Shown: positions 39,114-50,938, counted from the first letter of the stretch. The stretch: 64,000 bases of DNA from Streptomyces jeddahensis (GCF_001642995.1 NZ_LOHS01000038.1:1-64000); one strand, 5' to 3'. The notes: generated by a model not told the origin, from the sequence alone. Program-made: numbers and translations.

Positions 39114-39517
39114 ATCCCCCGTGCTTCCCCCGTTCCCCGTTTCCCGGTTCCCCGTCCCCCGTTCCCCCGGTCCCTTCCCCCTCCGGTTCCCCGTCCCGTG
39201 CTCGTCCGGCCTGCGAAGGAGGAGCGGCCAAGGGCGCCGCACCGTTCCGCCGCCCCGTGTCGGCGGTACCGGCGCCGGCGCCCCTTTCCGTGCCCCCACT
39301 CTTCCGTCTGCGCAGGTCGCAGCCCATCCGCATACCTACTCAACTCACCGCCTAGGTACGGATACTCAGACATGTGTGCTCACCCTCAGGGGCGAGCCCT
39401 GCCGACTGGTGACCACGGCGTCCGTTCCCGTACTCGCCCCGTCACTCCCCCGCCGCGGGCCGGGCCATCGGCGGCCGCCGGACGGGACTGTCGGTGGGGG
39501 CGGATAAAGTCCCTGAC
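39114..39517. other. Intergenic region with a pyrimidine-rich tract
   Basis: About 400 bases with no supportable gene. Positions 39114-39200 are strongly biased to C and T on the plus strand, with repeated CCCCGTT/CCCCGTC units. An AT-richer patch at 39330-39370 and TAAAGT (39505-39510) may carry the promoter of the downstream oxidoreductase. Confidence 0.55.
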
Positions 39518-41017
39518 ATGGCACGGATTGCGGTGATCGGCGCTGGGATGGGCGCCATGGCGGCTGCTGCCCGGCTGGCCGTCGCGGGCCACCGGGTGGT
39601 GGTGTACGAGCGCGCGGCGACGTTCGGCGGGGCGTTGGGCCGCGTCGAGCGCGACGGCTTCGCCTTCGACACGGGCCCGGGCCTGCTGCAGCTGCCCGCG
39701 GTGTTCCGCGATCTGTTCCTCAAGACGGGCAAGGAGGCCCTGGAGCAGTGCGTCGAGCTGACGCAGGTGGAGCCCGCGGTGCGCCACGTCTTCGCGGACG
39801 GCACCGAGGTGTCCTTGCCGAACGCGTCACGCGCGGGTGTCGGTGAGGCGCTGGACGCCGCGCTGGGCGAGGGTGCGGGGGCGCGCTGGGCGGCGTTCAT
39901 GAACCGTGCCCGTGAGGCCTGGGACCGTTCGCGCCGCCCGCTGCTCGAAGAGCCGCTGTGGCCGAACTGGCAGGTGCTGGCGGACCGCGAGCCGTATCCG
40001 GCGGTCGTGCAGCGGCGCCTGCTGCGCAGGGACCGGGTGGCGACGACGCTGGCGGAGGTGGCGGAGCTGGAGCTGGGCGGCGAGCCGCGGCTGCGCGCGC
40101 TGCTGGAGCACTATGCCCTGGCGTACGGCCTGGATCCGCGCACCGCACCTGCGAGCGCGGCCGTACTGCCGTACATGGAGCAGACCTTCGGCGTCTGGTC
40201 CGTGCGCGGCGGACCGCGAGCGCTGGCCGAGGCGGTGTACGAGCGGTGTCTGGCCCGGCGGGTGGAGTTCCGCTTCGGCGCGGAGGTGGTCCGGGTCGTC
40301 GATAAGGACGGCCGCGCGGCGGGCGTGGAGCTGTCCGACCGGTCGGCCGAGGACGCCGACTTCGTGGTCGCGGGCGTCGCGCCGGAGGTGCTGGACGGCC
40401 TGCTGCCAGGGCCGCCGATCCGGGCGGCGGGCGAGGTTCCGCCGCAGGCCGGGCTGCCGAGCCGGCTGACGGTGCTGCTCGCCCTGCGGGGCGGCCGCCC
40501 CGAGGGCACTGCGTACCGGACGGTGGTGCACGCAGGCGACCGCCAGGGCGAGCTCGACCTCCTGTTCGGACCGCGGCCCGCTCTCGCCGCCTCGCCGACC
40601 GTGACGGTGCTGCGCCCCGGCGACCCGGCTCTGGTGCCGGACGGGGAGCACGAGGCGGTGACCCTGACCGTCACGGTCCCGGCGCACGCGGAGTTCTCGG
40701 AGGCCGATGTGGACCGGGTTCTGACGGTCGCTGAGCGGGCGGTTCCCGGCGTGCGGGACCGGCTTCTGTGGCACAAGGTGCGCACCCCGGCCGACGTCGC
40801 CGCGGCCACGGGCGCCGACGGCGGCTCCGTGCCTGCGCCCGCGCTCGCCTCGGCCGGCGGCCGCCTGCTGCACCCGTCGAACAGCACACGCATACCGGGG
40901 CTTTACGCGGTGGGCGGCTGGGCGCACCCGGGCGGCGGGCTGCCGCACGCGGGCATGTCGGGCGCGCTCGTCGCCGGACTCATCGTGGAGGGACCGGACT
41001 TCCGCGGTTCACAGTGA
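39518..41017 (+). CDS. FAD-dependent oxidoreductase, phytoene-desaturase-like
   Basis: A 499-residue NAD(P)/FAD-binding amine-oxidase/CrtI-type flavoprotein. N-terminal dinucleotide fold IAVIGAGMGAMAAAARLAVAGHRVVVYER, then GGALGRVERDGFAFDTGPGLLQLP (substrate cap start) and the C-terminal FAD motif GLYAVGGWAHPGGGLPHAGMSGALVAGLI. No carotenoid genes are adjacent, so the substrate is open. ATG at 39518 lacks a strong ribosome site and lies 8 bases after TAAAGT, so a leaderless mRNA is possible. The stop lies in a duplication (41006-41055). Confidence 0.87.
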   Translation: MARIAVIGAGMGAMAAAARLAVAGHRVVVYERAATFGGALGRVERDGFAFDTGPGLLQLPAVFRDLFLKTGKEALEQCVELTQVEPAVRHVFADGTEVSLPNASRAGVGEALDAALGEGAGARWAAFMNRAREAWDRSRRPLLEEPLWPNWQVLADREPYPAVVQRRLLRRDRVATTLAEVAELELGGEPRLRALLEHYALAYGLDPRTAPASAAVLPYMEQTFGVWSVRGGPRALAEAVYERCLARRVEFRFGAEVVRVVDKDGRAAGVELSDRSAEDADFVVAGVAPEVLDGLLPGPPIRAAGEVPPQAGLPSRLTVLLALRGGRPEGTAYRTVVHAGDRQGELDLLFGPRPALAASPTVTVLRPGDPALVPDGEHEAVTLTVTVPAHAEFSEADVDRVLTVAERAVPGVRDRLLWHKVRTPADVAAATGADGGSVPAPALASAGGRLLHPSNSTRIPGLYAVGGWAHPGGGLPHAGMSGALVAGLIVEGPDFRGSQ

Positions 41018-41055
41018 CACCGCCCGGCTTCGGTTCGCAGTGACCGCCCGGCTTC
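41006..41055 (+). repeat. Imperfect tandem duplication spanning the oxidoreductase stop
   Basis: A 26-base unit (41006-41031) beginning GGTTCACAGTGAC is followed by a 24-base copy (41032-41055) beginning GGTTCGCAGTGAC; they share CGCCCGGCTTC at the end. The gene's TGA is at 41015-41017 and the copy repeats it 26 bases later. Confidence 0.88.
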
Positions 41056-41086
41056 GGGGCGGGGCAGCCGCCGGGCGCGCCGGAGC

Positions 41087-42040
41087 TCAGTAGCGGTACT
41101 GCTGGTTGTACCCGGTGTCGTAACCGCCCTGCTCCTCCTGCGGATAGCCCTGCTCCGGCGGCAGTTCACCGCCGTACTGCTGCTGGTCGCCATCGCGCTG
41201 CTGGGGCACCCACACGCCACCCGGCGGCGTCTCCGAGCCGTATGCGGAAGCCGCGTACGGATCCTGGGTGTACCCACCCTGTCCGTACGGCTGGCCGTAT
41301 GCGTCGTACTGCTGCTGGCCGCCGTACGTGCCGGTCGCGGCGTACGGGTCGGTGTACCCGGTGTACTGCTGCTGGTCGCCGTACGAGTCGTACTGCTGCT
41401 GGCCGTAACCGCCGTAGCCGTCATAGCCGTAGCCGGCGGTCTGCTGCGCGGACGCGGCGGGCTCGTATGCCGCCGAGTTCGGGTCGCTGTACACGCCGTA
41501 CTGGCCGGTGTCGTCGGGCATCGGCAGCGGCTCGTACACGTGCGTCTCGTCGCCGCCCTGACGGTACGTTCCGTCGCCCGGCTGCTGGTGCTGGTACGTT
41601 CCGTCGCCCGCGTACGCATACGCGAAGGCGCCCTCGGCCGCCTGTGCGGGGGCCGGGATGTCGGCGTCCCCCTCCGCGTATCCGAAGCCGTGCTCGGCGG
41701 ATTCCTCCGCCTCCAGGCCGGACACCTCGAGCGTCGGCTCCTGGCGGGACGGCGGCTCCTCCTCGCGGCGCTTGCTGACGCCCGGTACGCCGCTGAGCGC
41801 CCAGCCGGTCGAGAAGCCGCGGCGGAACGAGAGCGTGACGTACGTCTGTCCGACGGCGAAGGCGGCCGCACCGATCCCGATGACCACCACCGAGGGGATC
41901 AGCACGCCGAGGACGACCCCGAGGAAGCCGACGAAGGCCAGCAGCCGCCAGCGAAGCCGCGCCTTGTACTGCAGCAGCACCTCGCCGAGCAGCCACAGCG
42001 CGACGATGCCGAATGCGATGTAGAGGACCGTCCAGCCCAT
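41087..42040 (-). CDS. Membrane protein with Tyr/Gln/Gly-rich low-complexity tail
   Basis: A 317-residue protein with three N-terminal hydrophobic helices (about 4-20, 33-50 and 52-72) and a long cytoplasmic tail with an acidic part then an aromatic low-complexity part: repeated YG, QQQY and DPYA units such as YGYDGYGGYGQQQYDSYG, ending YNQQYRY. This looks like prion-like or phase-separating domains of eukaryotic RNA-binding proteins. No catalytic motif is visible. It lies between metF and the 39518 oxidoreductase; function unknown. Confidence 0.85.
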   Translation of the reverse strand: MGWTVLYIAFGIVALWLLGEVLLQYKARLRWRLLAFVGFLGVVLGVLIPSVVVIGIGAAAFAVGQTYVTLSFRRGFSTGWALSGVPGVSKRREEEPPSRQEPTLEVSGLEAEESAEHGFGYAEGDADIPAPAQAAEGAFAYAYAGDGTYQHQQPGDGTYRQGGDETHVYEPLPMPDDTGQYGVYSDPNSAAYEPAASAQQTAGYGYDGYGGYGQQQYDSYGDQQQYTGYTDPYAATGTYGGQQQYDAYGQPYGQGGYTQDPYAASAYGSETPPGGVWVPQQRDGDQQQYGGELPPEQGYPQEEQGGYDTGYNQQYRY

Positions 42041-42085
42041 GTACGCCCCTCTCCCTGGGCCGCCGCCCGTCCGGCTGCGGCCGGT

Positions 42086-43006
42086 CTAGGCCTGTGGGTG
42101 GTGCAGGCCCAGATTCTCGTAGATTTCCAGCGTCGCCGTGGAGTTGTTGAGGGTAATGAAGTGCAGTCCCGGGATGCCTTCGCTCAACAGCCTCGCGCAG
42201 AACTCCGTTGCGAACTCGATGCCAATGGAGCGTACAGCGGCCGGATCGTCTTTCGCTGTGAGGATCCGCTCTTTCAGAGAGTCCGGGATGACGGCGTTGC
42301 TGAGCTGCGGCAGCCGTTCGAGCTGCTTCACGCTGGTGACGGGCATGACCTCCGGGATGATCGGGGTCGTGCAGCCCGCGGCCTCGACCCGGTCCCGCAG
42401 CCGCAGATACGCCTCGGGCCGGAAGAACATCTGCGTGATCGCGTAGTCGGCGCCGGCGCGGCACTTGTCGACGAAGTGCTGCACGTCGGTGTCCTCGTCC
42501 GCCGACCGCGGATGCATCTCGGGGAAGGCCGCGACGCCCACGCAGAAGTCGCCGGACTCCTTGATGAGCCGCACGAGCTCGGCCGCGTAGGTCAGGCCCT
42601 GCGGGTGCGGGATCCAGTCGCCCATCGGGTCGCCGGGCGGGTCGCCGCGGACCGCGAGCATGTTCCGGATCCCGGCGTCCGCGTACTGCCCGATGATGTT
42701 GCGCAGCTCCGCGATGGAGTGGCTGACCGCGGTGAGGTGGGCGACCGGGGTCAGCGTGGAGTCCGCGGCGATCTGCTCGGTCGCCTTCACGGTGCCGGCG
42801 CGCGTGGAGCCGCCCGCACCGTAGGTGACGGAGACGAAGCTGGGTGCGACGGCCTCGATGCGGCGCAGCGCGTTCCACAGGTTCCGCTCGCCCTTCGGGG
42901 TCTTCGGCGCCCAGAACTCGAACGAGTACGTGGTTTTGCCGGTGGCGAGCATGTCGCGCACGGTCCGTGCGCGATCAGTCCTGGTGGACGCGGTTCCGAG
43001 GGCCAT
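42086..43006 (-). CDS. metF: 5,10-Methylenetetrahydrofolate reductase
   Basis: FAD enzyme making 5-methyltetrahydrofolate for methionine synthesis. The 306-residue TIM barrel shows [16 protein letters not shown] near the start, [27 protein letters not shown] (conserved RGD loop), [14 protein letters not shown] and [18 protein letters not shown] at 43006. A 45-base gap separates it from the Tyr-rich protein gene; thiE lies upstream on the same strand after 158 bases with no clear regulatory RNA. Confidence 0.96.
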   Translation of the reverse strand: MALGTASTRTDRARTVRDMLATGKTTYSFEFWAPKTPKGERNLWNALRRIEAVAPSFVSVTYGAGGSTRAGTVKATEQIAADSTLTPVAHLTAVSHSIAELRNIIGQYADAGIRNMLAVRGDPPGDPMGDWIPHPQGLTYAAELVRLIKESGDFCVGVAAFPEMHPRSADEDTDVQHFVDKCRAGADYAITQMFFRPEAYLRLRDRVEAAGCTTPIIPEVMPVTSVKQLERLPQLSNAVIPDSLKERILTAKDDPAAVRSIGIEFATEFCARLLSEGIPGLHFITLNNSTATLEIYENLGLHHPQA

Positions 43007-43164
43007 ACCCGCAGGTTAGCCAGGCCCCGGCGGTCCCCCAACCGGAGCAGGGTGATTTGCCCTTTTTGTCGGGCTGTTGTCCACGTATCGGACGGCATAC
43101 ACCCCGGATCGGCCGGTTTCGATCACGCCGGTCGCGTCACGCGGGATCGATCACGGCATGCTGG

Positions 43165-43842
43165 TCAGGCGGCCCGCAGTCGCTTCGCGAACTCCGCCGC
43201 GGCATCCGCCGGGTCGTCGGCCTCGGTGATCGCGCGTACGACGACGACCCGGCGGGCGCCCGCGTCGAGCACCTCGTCCAGGTTGCCCAGGTCGATGCCG
43301 CCGATGGCGAACCACGGCCGGTCCGTGCCGAGCGACGCCGTGTAACGCACGAGGTCCAGGCCGGGTGCGTGCCGGCCCGGCTTGGTGGGCGTAGGCCAGC
43401 ACGGGCCCGTGCAGAAGTAGTCCACTCCGTCCTGGACGGCTGCAGCCGCGGCCTCCGGCTCGGCGTGCGTCGAGCGGCCGATGAGGACGCGGTCCCCGAG
43501 GATCGCGCGAGCGGCGGGGACGGGCAGGTCGCCCTGGCCCAGATGCAGCACGTCGGAGCCGATGGCGTGGGCGACGTCCGCACGGTCGTTCACGGCGAGG
43601 AGCCTGCCGTGCCGCTGGCAGGCGTCGGCGAAGACGGCGAGGTGCTCCAGCTCCTCACCGGCCTCCATGCCCTTGTCGCGCAGCTGCACGATGTCGACGC
43701 CGTTCTCGAGGACGGCGTCGAGAAACTCCGGGAGGTCCCCCTGGCGCTTGCGCGCGTCGGTGCAGAGGTAGACCCGGGCGTCGGCGAGCTGCGCCCGCAG
43801 TGCGGCCGCGGGGGCGGTGGCCGGGTCGGCGGTTTCGTTCAT
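43165..43842 (-). CDS. thiE: Thiamine-phosphate synthase
   Basis: Couples HMP pyrophosphate and thiazole phosphate to give thiamine monophosphate. The 225-residue TIM barrel has [79 protein letters not shown] and the phosphate loop [14 protein letters not shown]. The pathway partners thiOSG are nearby at 46461-48774 on the other strand. Confidence 0.95.
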   Translation of the reverse strand: MNETADPATAPAAALRAQLADARVYLCTDARKRQGDLPEFLDAVLENGVDIVQLRDKGMEAGEELEHLAVFADACQRHGRLLAVNDRADVAHAIGSDVLHLGQGDLPVPAARAILGDRVLIGRSTHAEPEAAAAAVQDGVDYFCTGPCWPTPTKPGRHAPGLDLVRYTASLGTDRPWFAIGGIDLGNLDEVLDAGARRVVVVRAITEADDPADAAAEFAKRLRAA

Positions 43843-43960
43843 GGCGTACGTGTCCCCCGTGACGGTGGTGCGGCGGTGTGGCGGAGTGGCGGCGATCAGG
43901 TTACGGGCCGCGGGCTCCCGGGCCCCGGGCGCGGTGGCCCCGGACTCGGGAGCCCAGGTG

Positions 43961-44326
43961 TCAGACGGCGAGCGCCTGCGCGCGGCGCTTCACCTCCGTG
44001 CCGCGATTCTCGCTCAGGGCCTGGGCGGGCGTGCCGGGCAGGCTCGGGTCGGGGGTGAAGAGCCACTCGAGCATCTCTTCGTCGGTGAAGCCGTCGTCCC
44101 GCAGGAGCGTCAGGGTGCCGGTCAGGCCCTTGACGACCTTGTCTCCGTCGATGAAGGCGGCAGGCACGTGCAGTGCCCGGTTCTCACCGCGGCGCACCGC
44201 GATCAGCTGGCCCTCCTTGACCAGCTGCCGGACACGCGTCACCTCGACACCGATCCTTTCGGCGATGTCGGGGAGAGTGAGCCAGGCGGGGACGAGAGCA
44301 TCGATCTTTGTGTCAATCTCGGTCAC
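43961..44326 (-). CDS. Rv2175c-type winged-helix DNA-binding protein
   Basis: A 121-residue protein with a winged helix ([46 protein letters not shown]) and the C-terminal module [33 protein letters not shown], which matches mycobacterial Rv2175c as recalled. In M. tuberculosis that protein is encoded beside and phosphorylated by PknL. Here a PASTA kinase lies 5 kb away at 49004, in a neighbourhood with metF and aroH like the mycobacterial one. GTG start at 44326 without a strong ribosome site. Confidence 0.85.
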   Translation of the reverse strand: MTEIDTKIDALVPAWLTLPDIAERIGVEVTRVRQLVKEGQLIAVRRGENRALHVPAAFIDGDKVVKGLTGTLTLLRDDGFTDEEMLEWLFTPDPSLPGTPAQALSENRGTEVKRRAQALAV

Positions 44327-44629
44327 GGGACAAGCCTGCCATCCCGGACTGACACTCGGAAGCTGGGCGCCTCCCAGCGGGGGCTCGCCGTGCCGGCGGG
44401 GGCGCTTTTGAGCGGGGCGTACGGTGCGGGATTCGCTGCGCGCGGACGTGGGCGCGTCGCCCGGCACGGGGGTCCCGTACGACGCAGGGGCGCCCACCGT
44501 CGTGGGTTGTGCCCACCCTCCCCCAGCTACCGCTGGGAGGTGCCCCCAGCCCTGCGGAACGATTGCCCACAACGGTGTGCGCAACGGCTGCCCACAGCGG
44601 TGCGGGACGCCAGTCCACATCGGGTACGT
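44327..44629. other. Intergenic region rich in dispersed repeats
   Basis: About 300 bases between the Rv2175c-type gene and the convergent-strand end of the reductase gene. No gene is supported; it holds repeat family B copy 3 with a second hairpin repeat nested inside. Confidence 0.7.
44489..44604 (-). repeat. Dispersed intergenic repeat, family B, copy 3, with nested hairpin element
   Basis: On the minus strand this reads ACCGCTGTGGGCAGCCGTTG then GTTGTGGGCAATCGTTCCGC and GGGTGGGCAC, the blocks of 8474-8580. Between blocks sits a hairpin element at 44516-44548 (CCTCCCCCAGC/GCTGGGAGG around TACC) absent from the other two copies. Confidence 0.75.
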
Positions 44630-45892
44630 TCAGGCGGTCGCAGCCTTGAGGGGGCGGGACGGGTCCGTCAGCAGGGTTGCGTCCATGCGGGTTGCCGCCT
44701 CGATCAGTCTGCGGCCCTGCGCGAGGTCCCGTGGGCGGCCTACCGCCAGGAGTGCCACGAGCCGCTCGTCGCGGAGCCAGCACACCGTCCAGGCGGCTCC
44801 GGAGGGGTCGCCGCGCCACACCAGCGCGTCGGCGGCCGCGTGGTGCCCCGCGTACTGCACGAAGCGGCCGAACTGCTCCGACCAGAAGTAGGGCACGGGG
44901 TCGTACGTCTCGGGGGTCGCCCCGATGATGTTGGCGGCTACCGTGCGCGGCCCCTGGAGGGCGTTGTCCCAGTGGTGGACCATGAGGCGCTCTCCGTACC
45001 TTCCCGAAGGGAAGGAGGAGCAGTCGCCGACCGCGTACACGTCGGGCACCGAGGTCCGCAGGTGGTCGTCCGTCACGATCTCCCCGTGGAAGCCCAGCTC
45101 GACGCCGGATCCCTCCAGCCAGCGCGTGGCGGGCCGCGCGCCGATGCCGACGACGACGGCCCCCGCGGGCAGCCGGGTGCCGTCCGCAAGGACGACCGCT
45201 CCGGGTTCGACGTGCTCCACGCGCGCGTGGGTGCGCAGTTCGACGCCGGCGTCGGCGTACCAGGCCGCCATCGGCGCGGCGACCTCGGCGGGCAGCGCCC
45301 CCGCGAGCGGACGGTCGGCGGCCTCGACCACGGTCACCGAGCAGCCCGCCTCGCGCGCGGCCGTGGCGAACTCCGCGCCGATCCAGCCCGCGCCGACGAC
45401 CACGATGTCGTGCTGCTCGGCCAGTACGGGCCGCAGCCGCTCGGCGTCATCCAGGGTGCGCAGCAGGTGGACGCCCGGGACGCCCTCCGCACCGGGGAGC
45501 TGAATGGGTTCGGCGCCGGTGGCCACGACCAGTACGTCGTACGGGACGGGCCCCTGCTCCGTGTCCAGCTCGTGCTCGGCCGGCCGCAGTCCGGTGACCT
45601 CGCGGCCCAGGTGCAGTTCGAGGCCGAGCGCCTCGAAGTCGACGTCGAAGGCGGAGCTCTCCGCCTTGCCCAGGAGCACGGCCTTGGACAGCGGCGGCCG
45701 GTCATACGGCTGGTGCGGCTCCGCGCCGATCAGGACGATCTCGCCGGCGAAGCCCTGCTCGCGGAGTGCGACGGCGGTCTGCACGCCGGCCATGCCCGCG
45801 CCGACGATCACGACGCGGCGGTGCGCCTGCGCGGAGCGCCCACCCGGGGCGTCCTGTGCTGTCCGGCTGCCCGCCGGGGTCTGCTCGCTCAC
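44630..45892 (-). CDS. FAD-dependent pyridine-nucleotide reductase (ferredoxin-reductase type)
   Basis: A 420-residue flavoprotein of the FNR/rubredoxin reductase type. Motifs: RVVIVGAGMAGVQTAVALREQGFAGEI (FAD), YDRPPLSKAVLLG, LVVATGAEPIQLP, DIVVVGAGWIGAEFATAAREAG (NAD(P)H) and DVYAVGDCSSFP (FAD). No redox-active CxxC is seen, so it likely passes electrons to a ferredoxin or P450 partner that is not encoded here. GTG at 45892. A palindrome lies just upstream (45909-45925). Confidence 0.9.
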   Translation of the reverse strand: MSEQTPAGSRTAQDAPGGRSAQAHRRVVIVGAGMAGVQTAVALREQGFAGEIVLIGAEPHQPYDRPPLSKAVLLGKAESSAFDVDFEALGLELHLGREVTGLRPAEHELDTEQGPVPYDVLVVATGAEPIQLPGAEGVPGVHLLRTLDDAERLRPVLAEQHDIVVVGAGWIGAEFATAAREAGCSVTVVEAADRPLAGALPAEVAAPMAAWYADAGVELRTHARVEHVEPGAVVLADGTRLPAGAVVVGIGARPATRWLEGSGVELGFHGEIVTDDHLRTSVPDVYAVGDCSSFPSGRYGERLMVHHWDNALQGPRTVAANIIGATPETYDPVPYFWSEQFGRFVQYAGHHAAADALVWRGDPSGAAWTVCWLRDERLVALLAVGRPRDLAQGRRLIEAATRMDATLLTDPSRPLKAATA

Positions 45893-45908
45893 CCGATCAC
45901 CATAATCA

Positions 45909-45925
45909 ACTGACGTCGTGTCAGT
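45909..45925 (-). promoter_or_regulatory. Palindrome upstream of the 44630 reductase
   Basis: ACTGAC-GTCGT-GTCAGT, perfect 6-base arms with a 5-base spacer, 17 bases before the GTG start. The arms equal those of the operator at 35345-35358, which has a 2-base spacer. It is a candidate operator; the regulator is unknown. Confidence 0.4.
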
Positions 45926-46302
45926 CAGCGGGCCTGTGCTGCACCTTCCTCGGCCGGTATCTGCTCCACGACGCTTGTCCCGCTGCCGTCCTGCGACTCC
46001 CACTCCCAGGTCTCCTCCAGCCGCACCCTGCCGTCCGCCAGCTCGACGACGGCCGACACGCAGTGGCCCGAGGAGGTCGTGCCGTCCCGCTTCAGCTGCA
46101 CGTACCGGAAGTCGAGGCGGTCGCCCTCACGCGTACCCACCAGATGGCCGCGCACGACGTCGCCGCCCGCGTACTCCGCCCAGATCTCACCGTCCTTCTC
46201 GTGGTACGTGAACCGGGTCCGCGTACCGACCTGACCGGGGGCCTGGTCGGCGACCGGGGCGAGGACGAGACCGTCGAGGGACCGTACGGACGGGCGTGCC
46301 AT
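45925..46302 (-). CDS. Conserved hypothetical protein, small beta-rich
   Basis: A 125-residue soluble protein: LAPVADQAPGQVGTRTRFTYHEKDGEIWAEYAGGDVVRGHLVGTREGDRLDFRYVQLKRDGTTSSGHCVSAVVEL and WEWESQDGSG. The alternating pattern suggests a lipocalin-like or YdeI-type beta barrel; similar actinobacterial proteins are sometimes labelled N-acetylglutamate synthase without good basis. It lies upstream of the reductase gene, same strand, with a 32-base gap. Function unknown. Confidence 0.75.
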   Translation of the reverse strand: MARPSVRSLDGLVLAPVADQAPGQVGTRTRFTYHEKDGEIWAEYAGGDVVRGHLVGTREGDRLDFRYVQLKRDGTTSSGHCVSAVVELADGRVRLEETWEWESQDGSGTSVVEQIPAEEGAAQAR

Positions 46303-46356
46303 GGGCGGAGGCTCCCTTACTGAGGCGCGGGACGAAAGGCTAGGGTGGCCACCGTA

Positions 46357-46450
46357 CTCGCGGGAGCCCGGACGTACCGGGCTGAGAGGGAGGCTGGGAC
46401 GGCCTCCGACCGTACGAACCTGATCCGGGTCATGCCGGCGAAGGGAGGGG
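46357..46450 (+). promoter_or_regulatory. TPP (THI-box) riboswitch
   Basis: Core motifs are present in order: GCGGGAGCCCG (helix P2 start), GGGCTGAGAGGGA (46379-46391), then ACCGTACGAACCTGATCCGG and GTCATGCCGGCGAAGGGA (about 46410-46446). The 3' end contains the ribosome site AAGGGAGGGG (46441-46450), 11 bases before the thiO ATG, so TPP binding probably blocks translation. A possible promoter is TTACTG-N17-TAGGGT (46318-46346). Confidence 0.93.
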
Positions 46451-46460
46451 CTCGACGCCC

Positions 46461-47746
46461 ATGCCAGCACGCGATGTGCACACTTCACCAGAATCCGCCC
46501 GTTCATCTGCCGATTCGCCGGAATCAGCCGATCCCGGTTCCTCGCCCGACGTCCTCGTGGTCGGCGGCGGCATCATCGGGCTCGTGACGGCCTGGCGGGC
46601 CGCGCAGCGCGGGCTGTCCACCGCCGTCGTGGACCCCGAGCCCGGCGGCGGGGCCGCCCAGGTGGCCGCAGGCATGCTCGCCGCCGTCACCGAACTGCAC
46701 TACGGCGAGCAGACGCTGCTCGGCCTCAACCTCGCATCCGCGCGCCGCTACCCGGACTTCGCCGCGGAGCTCACCGAGGCGACCGGACAGGACCTCGGCT
46801 ACCGCCGGTCGGGCACCCTCGCCGTCGCTCTGGACGCCGACGACCGCGCCCACCTGCGGGAACTGCACGCCCTGCAGCGCCGGTGCGACCTCGAGTCGGA
46901 ATGGCTCACGGGGCGCGAGTGCCGACGCCTGGAGCCGATGCTCGCGCCGGGCGTGCGCGGGGGGCTCAGGGTCGACGGCGACCACCAGGTCGATCCGCGA
47001 CGCCTCGCAAGGGCGCTGCTCACGGCCTGCGAGCGGGCCGGGGTGACCTTTCACCGGCTGTGGGCGGAACGGCTGACGGTGGTACGCGACCGGGCTGCCG
47101 GCGTCGTCCTTGCCGACGGCACACGGCTCGGCGCCGGGCAGGTCGTGCTCGCCGCGGGAAGCCTCAGCGGCAGGCTCGACGGGGTCCCCGACGACGTACT
47201 GCCGCCCGTGCGGCCGGTGAAGGGGCAGGTGCTGCGGCTGACCGTGCCGGATCGGTACGGGCCGTTCCTGAGCCGTACGGTGCGCGCCGTCGTCCGCGGC
47301 AGCCAGGTCTATCTGGTGCCGCGCGAGAACGGCGAGCTGGTGGTGGGCGCGACCAGCGAAGAGCTCGGCTGGGACACGACGGTGACCGCGGGCGGCGTGT
47401 ACGAGCTGCTGCGCGACGCGCACGAGCTGGTGCCCGGCATCACCGAGCTGCCGCTCACCGAGACGCGCGCCGGGCTGCGGCCCGGCTCCCCCGACAACGC
47501 GCCGCTGCTCGGCCCGTCGGCCCTGCCCGGGCTGCTGCTGGCCACCGGCCACCACCGCAACGGCGTGCTGCTCACGCCGGTCACCGGTGATGTGCTGGCG
47601 CACGCGCTGACGACCGGCGAACTGCCCGAAGAAGCACGCCCCTTCACGCCCACCCGCTTCGGCCCGGATGGCAACCCGCTCATGGGGCCTACGGTGTCGG
47701 CCACGGAGTCGATCACGGAGCCGGCCGCCTTCACGGAGCAGCCCGC

Positions 47747-47750
<4 letters not shown>
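46461..47750 (+). CDS. thiO: Glycine oxidase ThiO
   Basis: FAD enzyme oxidising glycine to the iminoacetate used by ThiG for thiazole. The 429 residues have a hydrophilic start, then VLVVGGGIIGLVTAWRAAQRGLSTAVVDPEPGGGAAQVAAGMLA (FAD), RRLEPMLAPGVRGGLRVDGDHQVDP, VVLAAGSLSG, YLVPRENGELVVGATSEE and the final LLLATGHHRNGVLLTPVTG. First gene after the TPP riboswitch. The stop overlaps thiS by ATGA. Confidence 0.95.
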
Positions 47751-48774
<1,024 letters not shown>

Positions 48775-48787
48775 CGGGGCGCAAGGC

Positions 48788-48910
48788 GCTCCGCTGGGAG
48801 TGCCGCGATGTGCCGTCCGTTATCTGCGGCGCCGCCGTGGCTGGTCGCGCCCACGCGGCGGAGCCGCATATCGATACAGCCCCGCGCCCCTGAAGGGGCG
48901 CCCCTTCAGG
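48788..48910 (+). repeat. Dispersed intergenic repeat, family A, copy 2, with 22-bp palindrome
   Basis: Same block order as 1-86 (inverted): GTGCCGCGATGTGCCGTC, CTGCGGC, CGTGGCTGGTCGCGC and CCCCGCGCCCC. It ends in a perfect 22-bp palindrome at 48889-48910 (arms CCTGAAGGGGC/GCCCCTTCAGG), a likely terminator for the thi operon. A 20-odd-base insert (CACGCGGCGGAGCCGCATAT) distinguishes this copy. Confidence 0.75.
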
Positions 48911-48990
48911 CGCTGCGGGAACAGTCACAGCTGTGCTGCATTCCATGCTCGGAAGTCCCGCAGCGGGCGGGGGCTGACAGTCCCGGCTCG

Positions 48991-48996
48991 TAGACT
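48991..48996 (+). promoter_or_regulatory. Probable -10 box for a leaderless kinase mRNA
   Basis: TAGACT ends 7 bases before the kinase GTG (49004). With transcription starting at the G of the start codon, no 5' leader or ribosome site would exist, and none is visible. No convincing -35 is seen. Confidence 0.5.
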
Positions 48997-49003
48997 CGCC
49001 TCC

Positions 49004-50938
<1,935 letters not shown>

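Noticed and set aside
39518..41017. Carotenoid gene cluster
   Set aside because: Only one desaturase-like flavoprotein is present, with no crtE, crtB or crtY neighbours.
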